Origin: Rhodospira trueperi
GTDB lineage: Bacteria > Pseudomonadota > Alphaproteobacteria > Rhodospirillales > Rhodospirillaceae
DNA: 64,000 nucleotides
Direction of reading: 5' to 3'
NCBI RefSeq assembly: GCF_900101965.1
Contig: NZ_FNAP01000001.1
Span: 124,001-188,000 of the forward strand
Made by a program: the position numbers and the translations under genes. Positions within the stretch are counted from its first letter, which is position 1. Each line of letters starts with the position of its first letter. Shown here piece after piece: positions 17,559-25,889 of this stretch. Below the pieces are notes generated by a model. The model worked only from the letters and a program-made list of their open reading frames with translations, did not search any database and was not told the DNA's origin.

Positions 17559-17960
17559 ATGATCGGACTGGTGCTCGTGACTCACGGCCGTCTGGCCGAA
17601 GAGATGCTGGCCGCGCTGGAACATGTGGTGGGCAGTCAGTCGAACGTGGCCACCATCTGCATCGGCCCAGATGACGACATGGAGCAGCGGCGCGCTGATA
17701 TCGTCGAGGCGGTCTCGCGGGTCGAACAGGGACAGGGGGTCATCGTTCTGACGGATATGTTCGGCGGCACGCCGTCGAATCTGGCGATCTCGATCATGGA
17801 TCGGGCCAGCATCGAGGTCATCGCCGGCGTCAACCTGCCGATGCTTATCAAGCTGGCATCGGTGCGCGCGACGGAGCCCCTGGGCGATGCCGTGACCAGC
17901 GCCCAGCTTGCCGGGCGCAAGTACATCAATGTGGCCTCGCGGCTGCTGACTCAGGAGTAG
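17559..17960 (+). CDS. PTS EIIA component, mannose type (ManX-like)
   Basis: Phospho-acceptor of the regulatory PTS, receiving phosphate from HPr. From ATG 17559 it has 133 residues: MIGLVLVTHG with active H9, LTDMFGGTPSNLA, and EVIAGVNLPMLIKLAS, which is the EIIA-Man fold without EIIB. An in-frame GTG at 17526 would add 11 residues. No sugar permease subunits follow, consistent with a regulatory rather than transport role. Confidence 0.93.
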   Translation: MIGLVLVTHGRLAEEMLAALEHVVGSQSNVATICIGPDDDMEQRRADIVEAVSRVEQGQGVIVLTDMFGGTPSNLAISIMDRASIEVIAGVNLPMLIKLASVRATEPLGDAVTSAQLAGRKYINVASRLLTQE

Positions 17961-17965
17961 GACCG

Positions 17966-18325
17966 GTGGTCATCGCCACTCCGGCCGCCGGGCCAGGGTT
18001 TCGCCGCCGTGTTCTTCAGGTCGCCGACTCGGGCGGTGATCCGGGTTCGGGATCGGTGGCGCAGCGCGCCGATTGCACCATCGTCAACCAGCGGGGTCTG
18101 CACGCCCGTGCCGCCGCCCGGTTCGTCAAGACCGCCGAGCGGTTTGACGCATCGGTGAAGGTGTTCAGCCGGGGGCAGGAGGTGTCGGGCCACTCGATCA
18201 TGGGCCTGATGATGCTGGCCGCCGGCACGGGATCGACCATTCATGTGGTGTGCGAGGGGCGCGAAGCGTCCGAGGCGCTGACCGCGCTGCGGGAACTGGT
18301 TGCGGGTGGGTTCCATGAAGAGTAG
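17966..18325 (+). CDS. ptsH: Phosphocarrier HPr with N-terminal extension
   Basis: Carries phosphate from enzyme I to EIIA and is the substrate of HprK. The HPr core has the active histidine H46 in QRGLHARAAARF (His15 of classical HPr) and the regulatory serine region VSGHSIMGLMMLAAG. The GTG at 17966 has AGGAG seven bases upstream and lies 5 bases after manX, which supports the longer 119-residue form with about 33 extra N-terminal residues. An internal GTG at 18056 would give a standard HPr length. Confidence 0.93.
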   Translation: MVIATPAAGPGFRRRVLQVADSGGDPGSGSVAQRADCTIVNQRGLHARAAARFVKTAERFDASVKVFSRGQEVSGHSIMGLMMLAAGTGSTIHVVCEGREASEALTALRELVAGGFHEE

Positions 18326-20162
18326 GACCGACAGACCGTTGCCGACCGTGTGGAGCCGCCCGGGCGTGTCGGGGGGCGACGGGCTGGAGGAGGCCGCCGG
18401 CTCGGTCGCGGGTGGGGTGCCGCCCATGGTCCGTCTGGACGGCGTGGCGGTCGGCCCTGGCATCGGGATCGGCACCATCTATCTGCATGACACCGGCCTG
18501 TCGCCGATTCCCGAATACCGCATCGCCGGCGGTCTGGTGGAACGGGAACGCCTGCGCCTCGCCGAGGCGGCGGATCGGGCCATCGCCGAACTGCGGGCGC
18601 TGGGCAGCAAGGTCCGCGCCCTGTCGGACGGGCCGGGCGAGGAACTGGCCTGCATCCTGGAGGCCTACGAGCAGATGCTGCGCGGCTCGCGGTTGCTGCG
18701 GGGCGCGGATCGACGCATCGGCGAATACCGGGTCAACGCCGAGGCGGCGGTACGGGTCGAGATGACCGAGTTGATCGGTGCCTTCTCGGCCATGGACGAC
18801 GACTATCTGGCTGCCCGCATCGACGACATCCGTGAGGTCGGCCGGCGCCTGATCCGCAATCTCACGCGGCGCCCGCGTCAGCCCGGGCTGACCACCGTGC
18901 CGCGCGGCAGCATCATCGTGGCCGAGGAGCTGAGTCCGGCCGATACCGCGCTGCTTAATCCTCGTCTGGTGGGCGGACTGGCGACGACGCTGGGCGCGCG
19001 CCAGAGCCACACCGCCATCATGGCCCGCTCGCTGGGGCTGCCGGCGGTGGTGGCGGTGCCCGGACTGATGCGTCATGCCGGTGCCGGGGCGACGGTGGTG
19101 GTCGATGGTGCCAGCGGTGCCGTCATCCTCAATCCCGATCCGGAGACCCTGTCGTGGTACCGTAACCGGCGGGCCAGTTTCCTGCGCACGCGGCGCAGCC
19201 TGCTGCGCCTGCGCGATGTGCCGTCGGTGACGCGCGACGGGGTGCCCGTGCATCTGCACGCCAACGTGGAACTGCCGTCCGAGGTGGAGGCCGTGTCGCA
19301 ATCCGGCGCGGAGGGGATCGGACTGGTGCGTTCCGAGTTCCTCTACATGAACCGCGACTCGCTGCCCGGAGTCGAGGAGCAGGCGGAGGCTTTCCGGACC
19401 CTCATCGAACATATGAAAGGGCGCCCGGTGACCATCCGCACCCTGGACCTGGGCGGGGAGAAACTGGGCGATGCGCTGGACATCAAGGCCGGCGCCAATC
19501 CCGCCCTGGGGCTGCGGGCGGTGCGGCTGTCCCTGACCCGGACCGAGCTGCTGCGCACGCAGTATGCCGCGATTCTCCGCGCCGCCTGTCACGGTCCGGC
19601 GCGGATCTTGCTGCCCATGGTCTGCACCGTGGACGAGGTGCGCGCCGCCCGGGGCATCCTGAACGAGGTGGTGGCGAGCTTCCGGGCCGAGGGGCAGGCA
19701 CTGCCGGATCCATTGCCGCCCCTGGGCGTGATGATCGAGGTGCCGGCCGCCGCCCTGTCGGCCGATGCGTTGGCCCGCGAGGTGGATTTCTTCGCCATCG
19801 GCACCAACGACCTGACCCAGTATGCGCTGGCCATCGACCGCACGGACGAGGCGGTCGCCCATCTGTACGATCCGTTGCATCCGGCCGTGCTGCGGTTGAT
19901 TCACTTCGCCACCGGCGCGGCGCAGGCGGCCGGGATTCCGGTGTCGCTGTGCGGCGAGATGGCCGGCGATCCGCGCCTGACGGCGTTGCTGTTCGGCCTA
20001 GGCGTGCGGGAGTTGTCCATGGCCGCCTACGCCATTCCGGCGGTCAAGCAGCGGGTGCGCCGAATCACCCAGGATTCGGCGCGGGAGCACGCCCACCGCA
20101 TTCTCGGCCAGCCTGACGCGCGCCACATCGCCGCGCTGGTGGACAGCTTCAGCGGCGGGTGA
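18315..20162 (+). CDS. ptsP: Phosphoenolpyruvate-protein phosphotransferase (enzyme I)
   Basis: First enzyme of the PTS relay, taking phosphate from PEP and passing it to HPr. The 615 residues include the enzyme I N-terminal domain from VRLDGVAVGPGIGIG, active H232 in GARQSHTAIMARSLGLPAVV, and the PEP-binding TIM barrel with GIGLVRSEFLYM, RTLDLGGEKLGD, GVMIEVPAAAL, FFAIGTNDLTQYALA and PVSLCGEMAGDP. There is no N-terminal GAF domain. The ATG at 18315 overlaps ptsH by 11 bases; an internal ATG at 18426 is the alternative. It ends the operon. Confidence 0.94.
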   Translation: MKSRTDRPLPTVWSRPGVSGGDGLEEAAGSVAGGVPPMVRLDGVAVGPGIGIGTIYLHDTGLSPIPEYRIAGGLVERERLRLAEAADRAIAELRALGSKVRALSDGPGEELACILEAYEQMLRGSRLLRGADRRIGEYRVNAEAAVRVEMTELIGAFSAMDDDYLAARIDDIREVGRRLIRNLTRRPRQPGLTTVPRGSIIVAEELSPADTALLNPRLVGGLATTLGARQSHTAIMARSLGLPAVVAVPGLMRHAGAGATVVVDGASGAVILNPDPETLSWYRNRRASFLRTRRSLLRLRDVPSVTRDGVPVHLHANVELPSEVEAVSQSGAEGIGLVRSEFLYMNRDSLPGVEEQAEAFRTLIEHMKGRPVTIRTLDLGGEKLGDALDIKAGANPALGLRAVRLSLTRTELLRTQYAAILRAACHGPARILLPMVCTVDEVRAARGILNEVVASFRAEGQALPDPLPPLGVMIEVPAAALSADALAREVDFFAIGTNDLTQYALAIDRTDEAVAHLYDPLHPAVLRLIHFATGAAQAAGIPVSLCGEMAGDPRLTALLFGLGVRELSMAAYAIPAVKQRVRRITQDSAREHAHRILGQPDARHIAALVDSFSGG

Positions 20163-20352
20163 GCCCCGCAGCTTTAAGGTTTCGAACATCCTGTCACACT
20201 TTGTCATCGCTTTCCCGAGGGTCTGACAAACCCGGGTCACGGGCCGGGTGTTGAATGACCTCATCGGCGGACGGGAGCACCGCTTCCCCCGTCGCCATTC
20301 AAGACACACGGCACGCCCCATCATGGGTGTCCGGAGATCACGGGAGATGATG

Positions 20353-20976
20353 ATGAAGACCGCAACGAAACGCATTCTGATGACCACCGCCGCCGTCGCC
20401 GTCGTGGCCGGTCTGGGCATGGCCGCCGTTTCCTCCGGTGCCGAGGCCCGGGGTTGGGGCGACGGTCCGGGGTTTTACCAGGGCATGGGCGGCGGCCCGT
20501 GCGGCCGTGGCGGCATGATGGCCGGCCCCGGTGGCCCCGGTGGCCCCGGCGGGCGCGTCGGTGGGTCGGGTGGCATGCTGACCGTGATGGACGCCGACGA
20601 CGACGGCACCGTCACGCGCGCCGAGTTCGACCGCTTCCACGACCTGGGCTTCGCCGCCATGGACACCGACGGTGACGGCGAGGTCAGCCGTCAGGATTTC
20701 ATCGACGGCCGTCAGCCTGTCTTCGTCACGGATGATGACCGGGGCCGCCGGTGGAATTCGGACCAGCGCGCCGAGCGTCGTGCCAACCGTTTGGGCCAGC
20801 GCTTCGATGTCTGGGACGCCAACGCGGACGGCGTCGTGACGGCGGACGAATTCAAGGCTGCCGGCGCCACCCGGTTCGAGGTCCTCGACCTCGACGGCAA
20901 CGGCGCGGTTGAGAAACAGGAAGTCGCGGCGGCCATGATGTTCGGCCCGCGCGGGTCGATGATGGGCCGGCAATAG
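20353..20976 (+). CDS. Exported EF-hand calcium-binding protein
   Basis: The 207-residue protein begins with a signal peptide (basic start, hydrophobic ILMTTAAVAVVAGLGMAAV, cleavage near AEARG), then a Gly-rich segment. Four EF-hand loops follow in two pairs: DADDDGTVTRAE, DTDGDGEVSRQD, DANADGVVTADE and DLDGNGAVEKQE, each with acidic positions 1, 3 and 12 largely intact. A periplasmic calcium-binding role is likely but the process is unknown. Of three consecutive ATGs, the third is best placed behind CGGGAG. It is convergent with bphP. Confidence 0.88.
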   Translation: MKTATKRILMTTAAVAVVAGLGMAAVSSGAEARGWGDGPGFYQGMGGGPCGRGGMMAGPGGPGGPGGRVGGSGGMLTVMDADDDGTVTRAEFDRFHDLGFAAMDTDGDGEVSRQDFIDGRQPVFVTDDDRGRRWNSDQRAERRANRLGQRFDVWDANADGVVTADEFKAAGATRFEVLDLDGNGAVEKQEVAAAMMFGPRGSMMGRQ

Positions 20977-21090
20977 GGCACCACGCCCGCTTCCAGGGGC
21001 GGACGGCCAGTCGCAAAGGTAGGCCGTCCGTCGCTTGGACGTTGAATCGCGGGTGTGATACGGCTTTCGGTGAAATGGTTCGCACCCGTC

Positions 21091-21154
21091 GGGCGGCTGG
21101 CCGAAGGACAGCCGCCCATCGACATCCCGGCGGCTGTCCTTCGGCCAGCCGCCC
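21091..21154. terminator. Perfect 26-bp inverted repeat between convergent genes
   Basis: Arms 21091-21116 and 21129-21154 are exact reverse complements over 26 bp, with a 12-base loop. The element lies between the EF-hand gene (ends 20976) and the bphP stop at 21179. It is probably a bidirectional terminator. The run gttttt about 20 bases beyond it on the plus strand may aid release. Confidence 0.75.
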
Positions 21155-21178
21155 AGAAGCAACAGGTCCCAGTTTTTC

Positions 21179-23953
21179 CTAGTCCCCCGTGTACGGATTG
21201 TCGCGGGCTACGATGCGGTGTCGGGGCAGCGTCGCCTGCACGGTGGTGCCCGATCCGGGATTGCTGGTGACGGCGATGGTGCCGCCATGAAGATCGATCA
21301 GCGTCCGCGCCAGCGCCAGACCCAGGCCACGGCGGGGCTCCAGGGTTCCGACGTATTGCGACGTCGGCGTGCCCACCGGTCGCGTCAGGCTCATCATGTC
21401 GTCCTCGTCCAGGCCGAGGCCGCAGTCGCTGATCGAAATCCGGGGCTCGCCGCCGCGTTCCATGATGAGGCGGATCATGATCGTGCCACCCTCCGGCGTG
21501 GCGCGCAGGGCGGCGGCGATCAAGGTGGTGAAGGCCTGACGCAGGGCGTCGTGATCGCCCTGGACCAGGATCCGCTCGTTCGGAAGGTGCCAGTCCCAGG
21601 TGACGCCGGCGTGGTGATGGGTGTCGCGCAGCATGCGACAGATCTCGCCGATCAGCAGGGTCAGATCGAACACCGTGCTGGCCGAGGGATTGACACCCTG
21701 TTCGAGGCGGGTCACGTCGAGAACCTCATTCAGCAGGTCGAGCAGATTGCCGCTCAGCCCCCGGATCTTGCCCGCGTAATCCCTGTAGCGGTCGGTCTTC
21801 GCCGAACCCGGGCTTTGGTCGAGAGTATCGGCGAATCCCTGGATTGCCTGCAGCGGGTCCCGCAGTTCGCGGGAGAGCTGGGCCAGGAACTCGTTCCGGC
21901 TGCGCGCCCGCGCCAGGGCCTGCTGGCGGGCAACGCCCAGGGCCCGTTGCGTGCGGTAGATGCTGGTGACGTCCTCGAAGGTATAGATGACCCATGCGCG
22001 GGTTTCATCCGGCCGCGAGACCGAGAACAGGCCGCGCCTTAGCACCTTGAGCGTCCGGTGTCCGGCTTCGCCTGACCACCACTCGACCTCCTTCGAGGCT
22101 CCCAGGGGCAGGGCCGTGATGGTGCCGGGCAGGCCGAGGGCGCGCAGGACGTCCCGAACCGGCCGTCCCTCAATGTCGCCGGCGTCCAGATCGAACTGCG
22201 TGCGGAAGACCTGATTGCCGGCCACGGCAATGTCGTGGTCCCCCCCCAGGGCCCTGGGCGACGTTAGCAGGGTGCCGCTGTCCACCAGATCCAGCCCCTC
22301 AAGCAGGCTTTCGGCGCGGGCCTCGAAGCGCGACAGAAGCGTGTTCACGCCCCTGGTGAGATCCTCTGTCTGCGCCTCGACGCCATGCGCGGCGTCAGGA
22401 TCGGTCGTGGGGTGTTCGGTCAGCAGGGTGGCGCAGCCCTGGATCAGGGTCAGCGTCCACGGGTCCCAGGGGCGCGACTGTCCGCGAACCTCCTGCCTCC
22501 ACAGATTGAACGACTTGCGCGGCGACAGCCTGTTGGAGGCGCTGTCCACCTCGACCGCCTTGTTGGGGTCGCCGCCCCAATGGACTTCGTGAACCAGTTC
22601 GTCGCGGAAGCAGGCCAGCGCTACGTCCGGCGTGTCGCCTGGAAACGCCACCAGCGCCCCGTGACAGGCCGGCATGTCGAGTCCGTCGGTCACACCCGTG
22701 TTGGGCAGGTTGTGAGACGCGAAAACGCCGTCCTGAGCCTGCTGGAACGCCCGCTCCAGGAAGACGGACATCGCGTTGGCCGGGGGCGCGTTGCCGATGG
22801 CGGCGGTCTGTCCGGCGACATGCAGGGCGATGCCGTCGCAATGCAGCACGTCGCTCAGGCGGGGGCTGCCGAAGAACAGGGCGTCCAGGGCGGTGGCGTG
22901 ATCGACGACGCGGGAGCCGAACATCTCCAGGAAGCGGTGCGCCCGGCGGTTCTGGCGGTCGCGCCGCAGGCTCAGGATGTCGGCGGTGCGGTCGGAGGCG
23001 CGGGAGGTCACCCGGCCCACGGCGTCGCGGCGATGCCACGGCAGGGCTTTCGGTCCGTTGTGGTGGCAAGCGATCAGCCCCCACAGCGCGCCGTCGACCA
23101 CGAGGGATGCCACCAGTGTGGCCCCGACGCCCATATTGCGCAGGTACTCGATATGATACGACGACACGCTCCGCAGGATCGCGTGTCCCAGGTCAAGGGG
23201 CGCGCCGTCTGTGCGGGACACGTCCCGGGTCATGGCGACGGGAATGGCGCCGACGTCCGCGATCAGGCGCAGGCGGTTGCTGAGGTATAACCGGCGCGCC
23301 TGAGAAGGGATGTCGGAGGCCGGATACCGCAGTCCCAGGAACGGGGTCAATTCCGGGGTGCACGTCTCTGCGACCACCTCGCCCGACCAGTCGGGATGAA
23401 ACATGTAGGCCATGACCCGGTCGTAGTCCGTCAGGCCGGCGATGGCCTGGACGGTCTGGTCCAAGAAGACATAGAGATTCTCGCTCTCCCACAGGCTGGC
23501 CATGGCGACGGCCTCGGTTCCGAAGGACTCCTCCGCGTCGTCCTCATCGGACTCGGTGGTCGGCTCGAGTTCCAGGATCAGGCGGGCTTCGTCCGCATCC
23601 CCGATCCTGTGCGGCGTGGCCCGAAGCCGCGGGACCGGGGCCACATCGCTGATCGAGCGGGCATAGAACCCGGCGACCGGAACGGTTTCGGGTTGTCCCG
23701 CGCGCTCCAGCAGATCCTCAAGCGCGGCCACGGCCAAACCGTCCAGGATGGTATTGATCGGCCGGTTGAGCAGGTCCTCGACGGCCTCTCCCAGGATCAG
23801 GCCGCTGTTCAGGCTGGCGCGCTGAACGGTCAGGGAGGGTCCGCCCAGGATCAGGACGCAGCCGTGAGGCTGCACCAGCTCCAGCAGGTGGATTGCCTCA
23901 TTCTCACATTCACTGAGATCGACCGTCGGCAGGTCGGCGTCATGATCGGTCAT
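21179..23953 (-). CDS. Bacteriophytochrome with degenerate kinase domain
   Basis: Red/far-red photoreceptor of 924 residues. PAS-type N-terminus with the biliverdin-attachment C16 in DLSECENEAIHLLE and VQPHG; GAF domain with DYDRVMAYMFHPDWSGEVVAE and the PASDIP motif; PHY domain with SSYHIEYLRNMGVGATLVASL; then a linker, a PAS-like segment (about 580-665) and an HK-like end. The phospho-acceptor position reads FLAQLSRELRDPLQAI, with R695 in place of His (codon CGC at 21871-21869). The N-box reads TLIAAALRATPEGG, without the Asn. G-boxes (CGLGL, RRGLGLALA) remain. It probably signals without autophosphorylation. It overlaps bphO by 4 bases. Confidence 0.9.
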   Translation of the reverse strand: MTDHDADLPTVDLSECENEAIHLLELVQPHGCVLILGGPSLTVQRASLNSGLILGEAVEDLLNRPINTILDGLAVAALEDLLERAGQPETVPVAGFYARSISDVAPVPRLRATPHRIGDADEARLILELEPTTESDEDDAEESFGTEAVAMASLWESENLYVFLDQTVQAIAGLTDYDRVMAYMFHPDWSGEVVAETCTPELTPFLGLRYPASDIPSQARRLYLSNRLRLIADVGAIPVAMTRDVSRTDGAPLDLGHAILRSVSSYHIEYLRNMGVGATLVASLVVDGALWGLIACHHNGPKALPWHRRDAVGRVTSRASDRTADILSLRRDRQNRRAHRFLEMFGSRVVDHATALDALFFGSPRLSDVLHCDGIALHVAGQTAAIGNAPPANAMSVFLERAFQQAQDGVFASHNLPNTGVTDGLDMPACHGALVAFPGDTPDVALACFRDELVHEVHWGGDPNKAVEVDSASNRLSPRKSFNLWRQEVRGQSRPWDPWTLTLIQGCATLLTEHPTTDPDAAHGVEAQTEDLTRGVNTLLSRFEARAESLLEGLDLVDSGTLLTSPRALGGDHDIAVAGNQVFRTQFDLDAGDIEGRPVRDVLRALGLPGTITALPLGASKEVEWWSGEAGHRTLKVLRRGLFSVSRPDETRAWVIYTFEDVTSIYRTQRALGVARQQALARARSRNEFLAQLSRELRDPLQAIQGFADTLDQSPGSAKTDRYRDYAGKIRGLSGNLLDLLNEVLDVTRLEQGVNPSASTVFDLTLLIGEICRMLRDTHHHAGVTWDWHLPNERILVQGDHDALRQAFTTLIAAALRATPEGGTIMIRLIMERGGEPRISISDCGLGLDEDDMMSLTRPVGTPTSQYVGTLEPRRGLGLALARTLIDLHGGTIAVTSNPGSGTTVQATLPRHRIVARDNPYTGD

Positions 23954-24591
23954 GGCGTCTCTTGGAACCAGTCGGCCAGAACGGAGAACCCGAGCATGGC
24001 GGCCTGAACCGCGTTATCGGCGCGGGTTGGGTCGCGGCCCTGCGCGTCCATAAACACACTGAAGCGCCGCCACTGCTCGCTCAGGTCCATGCCGGGCGTG
24101 CCGAGAAAGCGGGTGGCGGAGCGGAGCTCCGGCGGCAGAACCTCGGCGAGGTGACGGGTCATGGTGCGCCCGCCCAGGCGGGAGCCCTCGGACAGATACA
24201 GCAGGCCCATGGCCGCGCCCTCACCCGTGGGCAGGGTCGGAAGGTCGCCCCCCAATGCCGGGCCGGCCGGGACGATGCCGGCCCGATTCAGATCCTCCAG
24301 ATCCCGGGCCAGATGGGGCCGGCGGGACTGGCGCGGGAAGCCCTGGGCCTCGAACCAGGGGTCGGCCGCGATCAGAACCTGCGTTTCCGCCATCTCCATG
24401 AAAGCGTCGAAGCGCTCCAGGATGGTGCGGTACCGGGACAGGTCCGGCGTCTCGGCGAGCAGGGTGCTCAGCCCCGGGGCGACATGGAGGGCCTCGTGCG
24501 GCTCGCGCGTGGCGACGCGCAGCCGGGCCATGAGGGAGGTCTCGGTGCCGGCGGGGGCGGCGGCTTCTGAGATCGACACGGGATCGGCCAT
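23950..24591 (-). CDS. bphO: Biliverdin-producing heme oxygenase (BphO type)
   Basis: Opens heme to biliverdin, the chromophore of the phytochrome encoded next. The 213-residue product carries the heme-ligand region RVATREPHEALHVAP and the distal-helix block GLLYLSEGSRLGGRTMTRHL, both typical of bacterial phytochrome-linked heme oxygenases. The stop overlaps the bphP start (ATGA), so the two are translationally coupled. The ATG at 24591 gives the family length; an internal ATG just before the RVATREP region would be too short by the usual N-terminus. Confidence 0.88.
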   Translation of the reverse strand: MADPVSISEAAAPAGTETSLMARLRVATREPHEALHVAPGLSTLLAETPDLSRYRTILERFDAFMEMAETQVLIAADPWFEAQGFPRQSRRPHLARDLEDLNRAGIVPAGPALGGDLPTLPTGEGAAMGLLYLSEGSRLGGRTMTRHLAEVLPPELRSATRFLGTPGMDLSEQWRRFSVFMDAQGRDPTRADNAVQAAMLGFSVLADWFQETP

Positions 24592-24686
24592 GAGCGGGGC
24601 TCGTCTGCGGTTGGCGGGTGGCGGGCGGAAAGACGCTAGCAGTGTCGGGCGGTTGTCGTCATGGCGCTGTGATCCGAAGGGCGCCG

Positions 24687-25397
24687 CTACATCATCGCGT
24701 ACAGGCTCCACGCCGCCGCCGCCGAAATCAGACCCACGCCCAAGGCCACCACGGGCTTGGCCATGCGGGGCGGCGGGTCCGCCTTGTCATGGGGCAAAGC
24801 CTTCCATCCCGTGACCATGGGACGGATCAGGTTCTCCCTCTTGATGAACAGATAGGCGAACGCGGCCAGAACGTGTAGGGCGGCCAGGGTCAAGAGCGTG
24901 TTGAACAGGGTCTTTTTGTGCAGACTGGTCAGGGTCTCGGAGGTGTCGCTGTCCACCAGTGGAGCCAGCGGTCCCTCGATGAAGGCATAGGTCATCTCGC
25001 TGGCGAACAGCCCGGTCACCGCCTGGGCGCCGGCGACGAGCAGCAGAAGCAGGACCATTACCGCGCCGGCCGGATTATGACCGACACTGTAATCGGGGGT
25101 GCCGCCGAACACCCGCCGGGCATAGGCCACGACGGCGCCCGGGCCGCGCACGAAGTCCCCGAACCGGGCCGTCTGGCTGCCCAGAATGCCCCAGACAAGT
25201 CGGAACAGCAACAGGCCCACGACCACATGACCGGCGATGAAATGAACGGTGAAATTGCCCTGCTCGCCGCTCAGCCAACACAGGCCCAGCGCGGCGACCA
25301 GCGCCCAGTGGAACAGGCGGGTCGGGGCGTCCCATACCTTGACGGTGCGTTTCGGCTGGGTCTGGTCATGGGCGGCGGTCGTCAGCGGCGTTGTCAT
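24687..25397 (-). CDS. Cytochrome b561-family membrane protein
   Basis: Four-helix b-type cytochrome of the inner membrane, 236 residues from ATG 25397. Likely heme-ligand histidines are in TRLFHWALVAA, HFIAGHVVVGLLLFRLVWG and SLHKKTLFNTLLTLAALHVLAAF. The RLVWGILGSQTARF segment matches the Ni/Fe-hydrogenase cytochrome b subunit and b561 family. It probably transfers electrons from the quinone pool to an unidentified periplasmic partner. A final single hydrophobic helix sits at the C-terminus. It lies 95 bases upstream of bphO on the same strand. Confidence 0.88.
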   Translation of the reverse strand: MTTPLTTAAHDQTQPKRTVKVWDAPTRLFHWALVAALGLCWLSGEQGNFTVHFIAGHVVVGLLLFRLVWGILGSQTARFGDFVRGPGAVVAYARRVFGGTPDYSVGHNPAGAVMVLLLLLVAGAQAVTGLFASEMTYAFIEGPLAPLVDSDTSETLTSLHKKTLFNTLLTLAALHVLAAFAYLFIKRENLIRPMVTGWKALPHDKADPPPRMAKPVVALGVGLISAAAAWSLYAMM

Positions 25398-25889
25398 GGC
25401 GGCGGGTCCTGGGCCTTTCTCTGTGGCGGGGGGGGGCGGAAAACGGGCGTACGTAGAGTAGCGACGTGACCGGTTCGGGGAAAGGGTTCCGGTGGCATGA
25501 CAGCAGTTCTCAATTCGGGTTTTTCCGGTCACGCGGCGTTCCTTGGGTGTCTGGCAGGTGGCCCAGACGCAAACCACACTCCCTCCGCTGGATAGGGGGG
25601 CTGGGGTGGGGTTGACGCGGCACGCACACCCGGCGCGAAGACCAACTCGCGCCCCTCCCAACCTCCTCACGCCGGGGCGAGGAGGCCAAGCAGCGCTATC
25701 CGGTCGACTGTCGCCCGGCCATATTGAGACCCGCTGATGGCCTGACACCGGGATTGATGGGACGGTCTCTTCGCGATGGTGTGATCGGCGGTTGCCAGCG
25801 GGGCCTGTGCTCGTCACAGTCTGCGAACGCCACGCGGGCAGTCTTTTCGCGCCGTCTTGCCGGGCGTTTGTCCAAGGGGAGGCAGAACC
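25398..25889. other. Divergent intergenic region with repeat copy
   Basis: The 492-base gap separates the cytochrome b561 gene (minus) from the LysM protein gene (plus). It contains the second copy of the CT/GGGG repeat (25578-25687). Nothing else is supported; promoters for both genes should lie here. Confidence 0.4.
25578..25687. repeat. CT/GGGG-rich palindromic repeat, copy 2
   Basis: The ends match copy 1 at 13283-13416: actccctccgctggatag with ctggggtgggg on the left and cccctcccaacctcc with gaggaggcc on the right. The central part has diverged. Unlike copy 1, it lies in a divergent promoter region. Confidence 0.7.
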
